Part shown: positions 1 to 6,801 of the stretch, in pieces
How positions within the stretch are numbered: the first letter of the stretch is position 1
How the letters are laid out: each line of letters opens with the position of its first letter
Notes under the pieces: model-generated
Told to the model about the DNA's origin: nothing
Seen by the model: only the letters and a program-made list of their open reading frames with translations
Database searches by the model: none
Translations under genes and position numbers: made by a program
DNA from: Chitinophagaceae bacterium
GTDB lineage: Bacteria > Bacteroidota > Bacteroidia > Chitinophagales > Chitinophagaceae
DNA: 10,646 nucleotides
Assembly (NCBI GenBank): GCA_020846105.1
Contig: JADLEN010000320.1
Location: 1-10,646 of the forward strand
Direction: 5' to 3'

Positions 1-45
1 AAAACGCGATAGGAATTTTAGTTTGCGAAGAAAATAAAAACTACT

Positions 46-873
46 CTAAGAGTCTGTTAAGCTTTTATACAAATCTAGCAATGAGCTAATGTCTTCTACC
101 CACTCTTCGGAGAATGGAATTATTTTTTTTGTACGACTTGCTTTTACATCATCACCTAGTTTTGCCGCTATTTTTTTGTCACCCATTATTACAATGTCAG
201 CGTATTTGGCGCCGCCAAGTGTAAGCGCAGCGTTTGTTCGGTCCTTAAATAGGTCCAGATCTTTTTCTTTGATATCTGTACTAATCATTGCTTTCTTTAC
301 AAATTGATCGTTTAGTTTTTCTTTAAATTGATCGGTCTGTGCAGTGAAAATAGTTTTTGTGAAACTGAAAACAGGTTCTTTTTTATAGGTGGTTTTTATG
401 TACAAGGGTATTAATGAAGACATCCACCCATGACAATGAATAACATTTGGAGGCCATCCAAATTTTTTCACAGTTTCTAATGCACTTTTGCTAAAAAACA
501 CGGCACGGTCAGCATTGTCGGCATAAAATTTTTCTTGCTCATCACGGAAAGTAAATTTGCGTTTGAAGTAATCATCATTATCCATGAAATATACTTGCAA
601 GCGTGCATTGGGCAATGATGCCACTTTTATGATTAATGGATAGTCATCTTTGTCTACAATGATATTAATACCTGAAAGGCGCACTACTTCGTGCAATTTG
701 TGTCTCCGCTCATTGATTACTCCAAAACGAGGCATTATTATCCTTATTTCTATACCTGCTTCAAAAGTTTTAATGGCTAATTGGTTAAGCACATTGGCAA
801 ATTCTGAAAGTTCGAGATAAGGAGAAAGTTCGTTACAGATAATAAGTATTCGTTTTTTTGTATCAACAGTCAT
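46..873 (-). CDS. Glycogen/starch synthase-like protein, N-terminal GT5 domain only
   Basis: The 275-residue protein resembles the N-terminal Rossmann half of GT5 glycogen/starch synthases. The opening strand and following segment (residues 8-50, ending in IRIIMPRFG) fit that fold. The segment at residues 120-160, with NADRAVFF and VIHCHGWMSSLIPLYIK, matches the synthase region around the conserved His-Asp/Gly-Trp. Full-length GlgA has about 480 residues, so the C-terminal GT1-type domain that completes the active site is absent. The KxGGL motif expected near residues 18-25 is replaced by YLELSEF. Short proteins of this type, annotated as glycogen/starch synthase, are common in Bacteroidota and often lie divergent from panC, as here. 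Enzymatic activity is therefore doubtful and its true role is unknown. The ATG at 871-873 fits the family's usual short N-terminus. A -7-like TAATTTTG lies about 60 bp upstream on the same strand. There is no sign of frameshift, and the stop at 46-48 is clean. Confidence 0.85.
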   Translation of the reverse strand: MTVDTKKRILIICNELSPYLELSEFANVLNQLAIKTFEAGIEIRIIMPRFGVINERRHKLHEVVRLSGINIIVDKDDYPLIIKVASLPNARLQVYFMDNDDYFKRKFTFRDEQEKFYADNADRAVFFSKSALETVKKFGWPPNVIHCHGWMSSLIPLYIKTTYKKEPVFSFTKTIFTAQTDQFKEKLNDQFVKKAMISTDIKEKDLDLFKDRTNAALTLGGAKYADIVIMGDKKIAAKLGDDVKASRTKKIIPFSEEWVEDISSLLDLYKSLTDS

Positions 874-931
874 GCTAGAAATTTAAGTGAAATTGACTTT
901 CCTAATCAAAGGATTTTTTTTATTAAGGCTG

Positions 932-939
932 CAAAATTA
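932..939 (-). promoter_or_regulatory. Candidate -7 element for the glycogen-synthase-like gene
   Basis: Read on the minus strand, this is TAATTTTG, a perfect match to the Bacteroidota -7 consensus TAnnTTTG. It would give a leader of roughly 50 nt before the ATG at 873. No convincing -33 TTG lies at the usual 17-23 nt distance, so the assignment rests on the -7 match and on position in a divergent intergenic region. Confidence 0.45.
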
Positions 940-983
940 CTAAAATATTAATTCGAAAATGGTTTTATTTGCAGCTTCTTAAC

Positions 984-991
984 TATTTTGG
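984..991 (+). promoter_or_regulatory. Weak candidate -7 element for panC
   Basis: TATTTTGG matches TAnnTTTG at all but one fixed position and lies 6 nt before the panC ATG. A transcript starting from it would have almost no leader. There is a TTTG at 968-971, but it is too close to act as a -33 element. The divergent region 874-997 has no better plus-strand candidate. Confidence 0.25.
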
Positions 992-997
992 GCATTT

Positions 998-1855
998 ATG
1001 ATAATCTTCAAGACGATAAAAGACATCAAAGAATATTTGGCGTTTCAGCGAAATAACGCAGTTAAAATTGGCTTTATTCCCACCATGGGGGCGCTACACC
1101 AAGGGCATATTTCATTGGTAGATGAGGCGCGCAAAGTTAATGCTTTTACAGTGTGTAGTATTTTTGTAAATCCTGCCCAATTCAACGACAGTAGCGACTT
1201 TGATAAATATCCAAGTACTGTGAATGAGGATATACTACTCTTAGAGAAAGCCCAATGTGATGTGCTTTTTTTGCCATCGGTATCTGAAATATATCCGGAG
1301 GGTAGTGCTCATACAAAGGATTACCATTTCGGCACTTTAGAAACAGTATTTGAGGGTGCAATGAGACCTGGACATTTTAACGGAGTCGGCAAAGTTGTTG
1401 CTATTTTATTGCAAATAATACAGCCAAATCTGCTATTTATGGGCAGTAAAGATTTTCAACAATGCCTTGTGGTGCAAGATTTATGCAAGCAAATGGGTAT
1501 AAATAATAGCACAAAATTTGTAGCCTGCGCCACCCAAAGAGAGCCCGATGGACTAGCAATGAGCTCGCGAAATAGAAGGCTGAATGAATCGCAAAGAGCC
1601 ATTGCAGGCATCATTTATCAATGCCTAGTGTCTATCCAAGGAAAAGCGCTTATTGGTGCATCTTTTGCTATAGTAAAGAAAGAATGTATAGACCTTCTTA
1701 CTGCAAAAAATATACATCCAGAATACATAAGTATAGCTAATGCAGATACCTTGGAGGAGCTTTCTGAATATGATTTGCGTATTAAAATGGTCGTATTAAT
1801 TGCTGCTCGCTTGGGCGATATTCGCCTTATAGACAACTTGGTAATTAATCCATAA
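998..1855 (+). CDS. panC: Pantothenate synthetase (pantoate--beta-alanine ligase)
   Basis: PanC condenses pantoate and beta-alanine with ATP, through a pantoyl-adenylate, to give pantothenate for coenzyme A synthesis in the cytoplasm. At 285 residues it is close to the usual length of about 283. Visible motifs are the ATP-binding HxGH in PTMGALHQGH (28-37), FVNPAQF (56-62), MRPGHFNGVGKVV (122-134), the MGSKDFQQ segment (148-155) and the KMSKS-like region REPDGLAMSSRN (181-192). All catalytic motifs appear intact. The ATG at 998 places the first strand directly before the expected N-terminal helix. The gene is divergent from the glycogen-synthase-like gene. panD (aspartate decarboxylase, the beta-alanine source), which often sits beside panC in Bacteroidota, is not next to it here; a TonB-dependent receptor follows after 23 bp and may be partly co-transcribed. 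Confidence 0.97.
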   Translation: MIIFKTIKDIKEYLAFQRNNAVKIGFIPTMGALHQGHISLVDEARKVNAFTVCSIFVNPAQFNDSSDFDKYPSTVNEDILLLEKAQCDVLFLPSVSEIYPEGSAHTKDYHFGTLETVFEGAMRPGHFNGVGKVVAILLQIIQPNLLFMGSKDFQQCLVVQDLCKQMGINNSTKFVACATQREPDGLAMSSRNRRLNESQRAIAGIIYQCLVSIQGKALIGASFAIVKKECIDLLTAKNIHPEYISIANADTLEELSEYDLRIKMVVLIAARLGDIRLIDNLVINP

Positions 1856-1860
1856 TTACC
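1840..1860. repeat. Perfect palindrome over the panC stop, upstream of the receptor gene
   Basis: GGTAATTA and TAATTACC form an 8-bp perfect inverted repeat separated by 5 bp (ATCCA). It includes the panC stop codon (1853-1855) and ends 18 bp before the receptor ATG. It covers the place where the -33 element of a promoter using the -7 candidate at 1868-1875 would lie, so an operator is possible. No T-tract follows, which argues against an intrinsic terminator. The resemblance to a Fur box is weak. Confidence 0.5.
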
Positions 1861-1867
1861 TTCAAAA

Positions 1868-1875
1868 TAATTTCG
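1868..1875 (+). promoter_or_regulatory. Candidate -7 element for the TonB-dependent receptor gene
   Basis: TAATTTCG matches TAnnTTTG at five of the six fixed positions and ends 3 nt before the ATG at 1879. No TTG lies at a good -33 distance (the nearest, 1838-1840, leaves 27 nt), and that stretch is occupied by the palindrome at 1840-1860. A promoter here may depend on an activator or be controlled by a repressor; this is inference. Confidence 0.3.
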
Positions 1876-1878
1876 TTT

Positions 1879-4095
1879 ATGAATAAGGTTTGCCTATTTT
1901 CTATACTTGCTATGATGCCATTTGTAGCAGAAGCACAAGAGCTTGAATCATCAAAAAATAACTTTCAAAAAAACTTAAGCGAGGTTGTAATCTCAGGTAA
2001 TATTTTCCCTGAAAAGAAAAAATATGTTGTTCAGAAAATTGATGTAATAACATCAAAACAAATGAGCGAAATGAACGCACAATCGATGGCCGATGTGTTG
2101 CTAAATACTGGTGGTGTATTTGTACAGAAAAGCCAGCAAGGCGGTGGCAGCCCTGTTGTTAGGGGCTTTGAAGCAAGTCGTATTCAGCTCAATATTGACG
2201 GTATTCGCTATAACAATGCAATTTTTCGTTCGGGTCATTTGCAAAATATAATAGCTGTAGATAACAATATGCTAGAACGGGTAGAGGTACTCAATGGGCC
2301 CGCCTCCACGATACATGGTAGCGATGCCCTAGGTGGAGTGATACTGATGAAAACAAAAGACCCAATTTTGGGCAAAACCCGCAAAATTGAAATTACGGGG
2401 GCAAATGCCCTGGTGCGTTATGCTTCTGTAAATAGAGAGCAAACCACAAGTGCGGGAATAAGTTTTGGCAATAACAAATTTGCATCTTATTCGCACCTTA
2501 CTTTTTCACAGTTCGATGATTTGACCCAAGGTAGAAATGGCGCAGATAGTATCACTAAAATTTGGAAAAAAAGCTATATTGCTCAGCGTATTAATGGTGT
2601 GGACTCAATGGTCAAAAATTCTAAGCCTTACAAGCAAGTAGGTACTGGATATAGCCAACTAGATTTGTTACAGAAATTCACCTTTGCCCCAAACAAGCAT
2701 ACCAAGCATAGTGTCAATTTGCAACTCTCTAATTCTAGCGATATTCCAAGATACGATAGACTTACCGAAACCGATGCTGCAGGTGTACTCAAAAATGCAG
2801 AATGGTATTATGGGCCTCAAGTGCGCAGCTTGGCAGCTTACAAATTTGAGGCTGTAAAATTGCGTGGTTTTTTTGATGATTTTGCTGCCACAATTAGTCA
2901 CCAATTTTGGAAAGAAAGCCGTAACAACCGCAGCTTTGGCAAGACGATTTTGAACCAGAGAGAAGAGAATGTAAATGCACTAGGCTATAACATTTCGGCA
3001 AGAAAAAAAGGCAAAGCACATGAGCTAAGTGTGGGTACAGATGCACAATTCAACTTTTTAAAATCGACTGCGGTAGGTACCGACATCAATACAGGCGTGC
3101 AACAAAATATAGACACGCGCTACCCTGATGGCAGCAACAAGATGAACCTGCTTGGCCTATTTGCACAACATACTTTCAAGATAGATGGAGGAAAGGTTGT
3201 TATTAACGACGGCATCCGTTTTAATTACAACTACTTACATTCTACCCTTAAAGATACGGCACTACTATTTCACTTTCCGATTACTGATTTTAAGCAAAAC
3301 AATACTGCACTTACGGGCAATATAGGTGTGGCCTATATGCCACAAAACGACTTAAGGCTTACCGCAAATTTTTCGACTGGTTTTAGAGCGCCCAACTTTG
3401 ACGATATGACCAAAATATTTGAGTCGAACAAAAACCAATTGATAGTACCAAACCCTACTCTGAAGCCAGAATACACCCAAAATTATGAGCTAGGTTTTCA
3501 ATACAAAAAAGGCAATTCTTATCTAAGTGGTAATGCTTTTTATACCAGTTTTACCAACGCAATTGTGACTGATTTTTTTCAGTACAAGGGTGCCGATTCT
3601 ACATTTTATAATGGAAATATGACACGTGTATTTGCTAGCCAAAATAAGGCAAAAGCGTTTATATACGGTGCAGGGCTAGATGCCAAAGTGAGTGCAACGG
3701 AACATTTCAGCATGTTTGCTTCAATTAACTATACCTACGGCCGGTACGATAATGATACCGCACTAGTTCCTTTAGACCATATTGCACCCATATTTGGAAG
3801 AATAGGAGTGCGGTATGCCGAGGAAAAATGGTACACAGAATTGTATAGTTTGTATAATGGCAAAAAGAAATTGGCCGACTATAACCCTGGCGGCGAAGAC
3901 AATCTAGTATATGCTACACCGCAGGGAATGCCAAGTTGGTACACCGTAAATTTAAGAGTAGGCGTCAATGTAATTTCACATTTGAATATGCAAATGGGCA
4001 TTGAAAATATTTTGGATAAAAACTATCGTTATTTTGGCTCGGGAGTTAGTGCTCCTGGTCGAAACTTAGTAATAGCCATGCGCTACCAATTTTAG
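1879..4095 (+). CDS. TonB-dependent outer-membrane receptor, haem/haemoglobin-receptor type
   Basis: A 738-residue outer-membrane beta-barrel receptor that imports a substrate with energy from TonB-ExbB-ExbD. A short signal peptide (1-19) ends in AEA before QE. LSEVVISG (33-40) resembles a TonB-box-like start, and the plug follows at about 45-160 with SPVVRGFEASRIQLNIDG (91-108), GHLQNI and GSDALGGV (147-154). The barrel contains FRAP (502-505) and NPTL (525-528), motifs typical of haem and some other metal-chelate receptors, and the chain ends in the C-terminal Phe (YQF) needed for barrel assembly. The plug sequence and IPRYDRLTE (289-297) fit the haemoglobin/transferrin/lactoferrin receptor-like group of Bacteroidota. 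There is no histidine between FRAP and NPTL, unlike classical haem receptors, so the ligand is uncertain. It lacks the N-terminal carboxypeptidase-regulatory domain and a SusD partner, which argues against a glycan role. Confidence 0.9.
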   Translation: MNKVCLFSILAMMPFVAEAQELESSKNNFQKNLSEVVISGNIFPEKKKYVVQKIDVITSKQMSEMNAQSMADVLLNTGGVFVQKSQQGGGSPVVRGFEASRIQLNIDGIRYNNAIFRSGHLQNIIAVDNNMLERVEVLNGPASTIHGSDALGGVILMKTKDPILGKTRKIEITGANALVRYASVNREQTTSAGISFGNNKFASYSHLTFSQFDDLTQGRNGADSITKIWKKSYIAQRINGVDSMVKNSKPYKQVGTGYSQLDLLQKFTFAPNKHTKHSVNLQLSNSSDIPRYDRLTETDAAGVLKNAEWYYGPQVRSLAAYKFEAVKLRGFFDDFAATISHQFWKESRNNRSFGKTILNQREENVNALGYNISARKKGKAHELSVGTDAQFNFLKSTAVGTDINTGVQQNIDTRYPDGSNKMNLLGLFAQHTFKIDGGKVVINDGIRFNYNYLHSTLKDTALLFHFPITDFKQNNTALTGNIGVAYMPQNDLRLTANFSTGFRAPNFDDMTKIFESNKNQLIVPNPTLKPEYTQNYELGFQYKKGNSYLSGNAFYTSFTNAIVTDFFQYKGADSTFYNGNMTRVFASQNKAKAFIYGAGLDAKVSATEHFSMFASINYTYGRYDNDTALVPLDHIAPIFGRIGVRYAEEKWYTELYSLYNGKKKLADYNPGGEDNLVYATPQGMPSWYTVNLRVGVNVISHLNMQMGIENILDKNYRYFGSGVSAPGRNLVIAMRYQF

Positions 4096-4242
4096 ATTAT
4101 TTATACAACGTACTTTCTTGTTTTCAAAAAATAGAGTTTTGATACTTTGTCCGAGCGCCATTTTTTGCATTGTGTGTTTTATTTGGATTTTTATTTGCTT
4201 TTAAATTCAAGTATTAACTGCAATAGAAGTAGGGGGCATATT

Positions 4243-4291
4243 TCAGCAAATGAGTACATTAGGCCAATAATTTTCAATTTCCTTTTGCTGA
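4243..4291. repeat. Inverted repeat with wide spacing upstream of ccmC
   Basis: TCAGCAAA (4243-4250) and TTTGCTGA (4284-4291) are exact reverse complements separated by 33 bp. The right arm overlaps the -33 element of the ccmC promoter. It could be a pair of regulator half-sites, but an 8-bp match at this spacing in AT-rich DNA can arise by chance. The rest of the 4096-4331 intergenic stretch shows no gene and no clear terminator. Confidence 0.25.
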
Positions 4292-4313
4292 TAATTTTTA
4301 TCTTCTACCTTTG
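4283..4313 (+). promoter_or_regulatory. Bacteroidota-type promoter for ccmC
   Basis: A TTTTG -33 element (4283-4287), an 18-nt spacer and a perfect TAnnTTTG -7 element, TACCTTTG (4306-4313), form the best promoter in the window. Transcription should begin near 4318-4320, leaving a leader of about 12-14 nt with AAGAAGAAG before the ATG at 4332. The TTG at 4311-4313, an open in-frame start, is part of the -7 element and so cannot be the real start codon. Confidence 0.75.
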
Positions 4314-4331
4314 ACCAAAATTAAGAAGAAG

Positions 4332-5003
4332 ATGCGCCAAAATTGGTGGAAAATACTGTCCGTCCTTTTATTATTTTATACATTATTTGCAGGTCTACTT
4401 GGCGATGTGCCGGCTCGTGATATTCTTAACGAGACTATACGCAATTTGTACTTTCATGTGCCTATGTGGTTTACGATGATTGTGCTATTTGGGGCATCTG
4501 CTTACAAATCAATAATGTACTTACGCACCAATGATATCAATTATGATACCAACTCTTCGTCATTGGCATATACAGGTATCTTTTTTAGTGTATTGGGTAT
4601 GCTTACAGGTATGGAGTGGGCCCAATATACTTGGGGAGCAGCTTGGAGCAATGACCCCAAACAGCTAGGCACTGCATTGTGCATGCTTACTTATTTTGCA
4701 TATTGGGTGTTGCGTAGTGGTATTAAAGATGATGAGAAACGAGCCAAAATTAGTTCGGTATACAATATTTTCATTTTTGCACTAATGATACCTTTAATAT
4801 TTATTCTACCAAGGATGGTAGATTCATTGCACCCAGGCAATGGCGGCAATCCAGCCTTCAGCAATTATGATTTGGATAGTAGAATGCGCTTGGTTTTTTA
4901 TCCTGCAGTTTTAGGCTGGATATTTTTAGGATTTTGGCTAGCCCAATTATTAAACAGAACCGTGCGAATTCAGAAAGAAATAGAGGAAAGAAATACTTAC
5001 TAA
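4332..5003 (+). CDS. ccmC: Haem exporter/cytochrome c biogenesis protein CcmC
   Basis: CcmC is an inner-membrane protein of the haem-handling family that presents haem for loading onto the chaperone CcmE during cytochrome c maturation. From the ATG at 4332 it has 223 residues and begins MRQNWWKIL, as Bacteroidota homologues do. About six membrane segments are visible (near 5-25, 44-64, 76-95, 112-130, 142-162, 186-207). The tryptophan-rich haem-binding stretch is WGAAWSNDP (101-109), with conserved His42 in YFHVPMWF and His167 in SLHPGNGG as probable axial ligands. The reading frame continues upstream to a TTG at 4311, but that codon lies inside the -7 promoter element, so the ATG is chosen. 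The CcmD-like gene follows after 21 bp. CcmA, CcmB, CcmE and CcmF are not in this window and must be elsewhere if the pathway is complete. Confidence 0.93.
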   Translation: MRQNWWKILSVLLLFYTLFAGLLGDVPARDILNETIRNLYFHVPMWFTMIVLFGASAYKSIMYLRTNDINYDTNSSSLAYTGIFFSVLGMLTGMEWAQYTWGAAWSNDPKQLGTALCMLTYFAYWVLRSGIKDDEKRAKISSVYNIFIFALMIPLIFILPRMVDSLHPGNGGNPAFSNYDLDSRMRLVFYPAVLGWIFLGFWLAQLLNRTVRIQKEIEERNTY

Positions 5004-5024
5004 TAATCTTAAAATCAATGCTTT

Positions 5025-5231
5025 ATGAAAAGTTTTGTAAAATTTTTATACATCAATCTTTGCTTATTGTTTTTTGCCAACACACTGCACGCACAGGATA
5101 TGGCTACTGAGATGCGTAGCAATGGTAAAATTTACGTTGTAGTTTTTGTTTTAGCTACTATATTTGCAGGGATTTTTCTTTTCTTGGCGTATCTCGAAAG
5201 AAAAATTAAAAAATTAGAATCAAATAAATAA
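5025..5231 (+). CDS. ccmD: CcmD-family small membrane protein
   Basis: This 68-residue protein has an N-terminal signal-like segment (1-23, ending LHAQ with likely cleavage after AHA), a short linker, KIYVVV leading into a transmembrane helix (about 36-56), and a charged tail ERKIKKLESNK. That layout and its position 21 bp after ccmC match the CcmD-like proteins of Bacteroidota. CcmD in other bacteria helps release haem-loaded CcmE from CcmC and the CcmAB transporter. The assignment rests mainly on context and topology, because the family is short and poorly conserved. It probably shares the ccmC promoter. The Bacteroidota form has a signal-like N-terminus, whereas E. coli CcmD is a simple single-pass protein. 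Confidence 0.8.
   Translation: MKSFVKFLYINLCLLFFANTLHAQDMATEMRSNGKIYVVVFVLATIFAGIFLFLAYLERKIKKLESNK
5137..5166 (+). promoter_or_regulatory. Possible internal promoter for glutamate dehydrogenase
   Basis: TTG (5137-5139), a 19-nt spacer and TATATTTG (5159-5166) match the -33/-7 pattern exactly, inside the ccmD-like gene. A transcript from it would reach the dehydrogenase ATG after about 95 nt. The same bases encode the conserved membrane segment, so the match may be coincidental. No other candidate lies in the 36-bp gap before the dehydrogenase gene. Confidence 0.25.
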
Positions 5232-5267
5232 CCTCCTTAAACTTACAATTAAACAACAAAACTAAAC

Positions 5268-6677
5268 ATGTCAGGAACGTACAGTTTTTTTCAAGGTGTT
5301 GAGCGCAATTTTGACAAAGCCTCAGTATACACTCGTTTCGAAAAAGGAATACTCGAGCAAATTAAGGCTTGTAATTCTGTTTACAGAATGAAATTTCCGG
5401 TGCGTATCGGAGATCAGGTAGAGGTAATCGAAGCATATAGAGTACAACATTCGCATCACAAACTTCCTTGCAAAGGCGGTATTCGCTACAGCATGGATGT
5501 AAATCAAGACGAGGTAATGGCTTTGGCTGCCTTGATGACTTATAAGTGTGCAATTGTAAATGTGCCATTCGGTGGTGCAAAAGGTGGCATTAAAATAGAT
5601 CCTAAGCGTTATACACCTTTTGAGCTTGAAAAAATAACTCGTAGGTATGCATCTGAACTAGTAAAGAAAAACTTTATAGGTGCAGGTATTGACGTGCCTG
5701 CTCCAGATTATGGTACAGGTGCTCGTGAAATGAGCTGGATAGCAGATACTTTCGCTTCTTTAAACCCTGGAGATATTAACGCACTTGGCTGTGTTACAGG
5801 TAAGCCTGTAAGCCAGGGTGGTGTTACTGGCCGAACTGAAGCTACAGGATTGGGTATATTTTATGGTGTACGCGAGGTGGTAAATGTGGCTGAAGATATG
5901 GACAAAATAGGTCTTTCTACAGGTATCGCTGGAAAACGTGTAGTAATACAAGGTTTAGGAAACGTAGGCTATCATGCAGCTAAATTCTTTTCGGAAGCAG
6001 GAGCTATATTAGTAGGCCTTGCCGAATTTGAAGGTGGTATTTTTAGTGAAAAAGGATTGAATTTAGAAGATGTTGTAGCACATAGAAAAACAACTGGTTC
6101 TATTCTTGGATTCCCTGGAGCAACAGATATCAGAAACAGTTTGGATACCCTTGAGCTCGATTGTGACATTCTAATACCTGCTGCATTAGAGGCTGTTATT
6201 ACTGCCGAAAATGCACCGCGCATCAAAGCAAAAATAATAGGTGAAGGTGCAAATGGTCCTTTGACGCCTGATGCCGATATTATTCTTAACGCCAAAGGCA
6301 CAATTGTAGTGCCAGATATGTACCTCAATGCAGGTGGTGTTACAGTATCTTATTTCGAGTGGTTGAAAAACCTTAGTCACGTACGTTTTGGTCGTCTTGA
6401 CAAGCGTTTTAGTGAAAATCAAAATGCAAGTATTCTGCAATCTTTCGAAACAATGATTGGTAAAAAAATGGATGAGGCAGAGCGCAAGCAAATTATGCAT
6501 GGTCCAGACGAGATAGATCTTGTATATTCTGGATTAGAAGATACAATGATAGGGTCTTACCACGAAATTCGTGAATCTTTACTTACCTCTGGCGCTGATG
6601 ATTTGCGTACCGCAGCATTTGTGGTGTCTATCAACAAAGTAGGTGTAGCTTATGAGCAATTAGGTATCTTCCCATAG
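5268..6677 (+). CDS. gdh: Glutamate dehydrogenase (Glu/Leu/Phe/Val dehydrogenase family)
   Basis: Reversible oxidative deamination of glutamate to 2-oxoglutarate and ammonia, with NAD(P); a cytoplasmic hexamer in this family. The 469-residue protein has the N-terminal dimerisation/substrate domain with KGGIRY (Lys69), the TYK lysine (Lys93), the catalytic-lysine signature PFGGAKGGI (100-108, Lys105) and catalytic Asp147 in PAPDYGTG. The spacing of these residues agrees with clostridial glutamate dehydrogenase. The Rossmann domain carries GLGNVG (229-234), and an acidic residue at Glu253 near the end of the second strand hints at NAD preference, which is inference. The chain is longer than the usual 420-450 residues. 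The ATG at 5268 follows an A-rich leader 36 bp after the ccmD-like stop, so it may be transcribed with ccmC or from an internal promoter. A strong terminator follows its stop. A leucine/phenylalanine/valine dehydrogenase is less likely given the long full-length alignment. Confidence 0.95.
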   Translation: MSGTYSFFQGVERNFDKASVYTRFEKGILEQIKACNSVYRMKFPVRIGDQVEVIEAYRVQHSHHKLPCKGGIRYSMDVNQDEVMALAALMTYKCAIVNVPFGGAKGGIKIDPKRYTPFELEKITRRYASELVKKNFIGAGIDVPAPDYGTGAREMSWIADTFASLNPGDINALGCVTGKPVSQGGVTGRTEATGLGIFYGVREVVNVAEDMDKIGLSTGIAGKRVVIQGLGNVGYHAAKFFSEAGAILVGLAEFEGGIFSEKGLNLEDVVAHRKTTGSILGFPGATDIRNSLDTLELDCDILIPAALEAVITAENAPRIKAKIIGEGANGPLTPDADIILNAKGTIVVPDMYLNAGGVTVSYFEWLKNLSHVRFGRLDKRFSENQNASILQSFETMIGKKMDEAERKQIMHGPDEIDLVYSGLEDTMIGSYHEIRESLLTSGADDLRTAAFVVSINKVGVAYEQLGIFP

Positions 6678-6700
6678 TATTGTTCTTTACAAGTTTTATT

Positions 6701-6737
6701 AAATGCGCTGGAGTATATTGCTTCAGCGCATTTTTTT
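6701..6737 (+). terminator. Intrinsic terminator after glutamate dehydrogenase
   Basis: A stem of 13 pairs, beginning with perfect arms AAATGCGCTG and CAGCGCATTT and continued by GAG/CTT with one G-U pair, closes a 7-nt loop and runs into a tract of seven T (6731-6737). It starts 23 bp after the stop codon at 6675-6677. It should end the ccmC-ccmD-gdh transcript and isolates the next operon. Confidence 0.88.
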
Positions 6738-6770
6738 ATCACCAAGCACTAAATTTTTTCAAAAGTCTGT

Positions 6771-6797
6771 TTGGATAAGTCTTATTGCTTAATTTTA
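6771..6797 (+). promoter_or_regulatory. Weak candidate promoter for the BatA-domain operon
   Basis: TTG (6771-6773), a 16-nt spacer and TAATTTTA (6790-6797), which misses the final G of TAnnTTTG, form the best candidate. The -7 element ends only 4 nt before the GTG start at 6802, so the transcript would have little or no leader. The preceding terminator requires some promoter in the interval 6738-6801, but this precise site is uncertain. Confidence 0.3.
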
Positions 6798-6801
6798 CCC
6801 A

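Noticed and set aside
1-45. Start of a further minus-strand gene beyond the left edge
   Set aside because: No start codon or recognisable coding pattern fits in the 45 bases, so nothing can be called.
89-307. A 72-codon plus-strand frame antisense to the glycogen-synthase-like gene
   Set aside because: The opposite strand encodes a recognisable protein with conserved motifs; this frame is its shadow.
1840-1860. Palindrome as an intrinsic terminator for panC
   Set aside because: The stem has few G-C pairs and no T-tract follows; an operator is the better reading.
4124-4142. Possible terminator after the receptor gene: TCAAAA and TTTTGA around a 7-nt loop
   Set aside because: The stem is only 6 mostly A-T pairs with no T-tract after it, so it is too weak to call.
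4177-4197. Two copies of TTTTATTTG, 12 bp apart
   Set aside because: A short AT-rich direct repeat is easily produced by base composition, and the same 9 bases also occur at 963-971 without a shared context.
4311-4331. TTG-initiated extension of ccmC
   Set aside because: The TTG belongs to a perfect -7 promoter element, and homologues begin near the ATG at 4332.
5972-6328. A 118-codon open frame on the minus strand inside glutamate dehydrogenase
   Set aside because: It is antisense to a strongly conserved coding region, resembles no known family, and has no promoter or context of its own.
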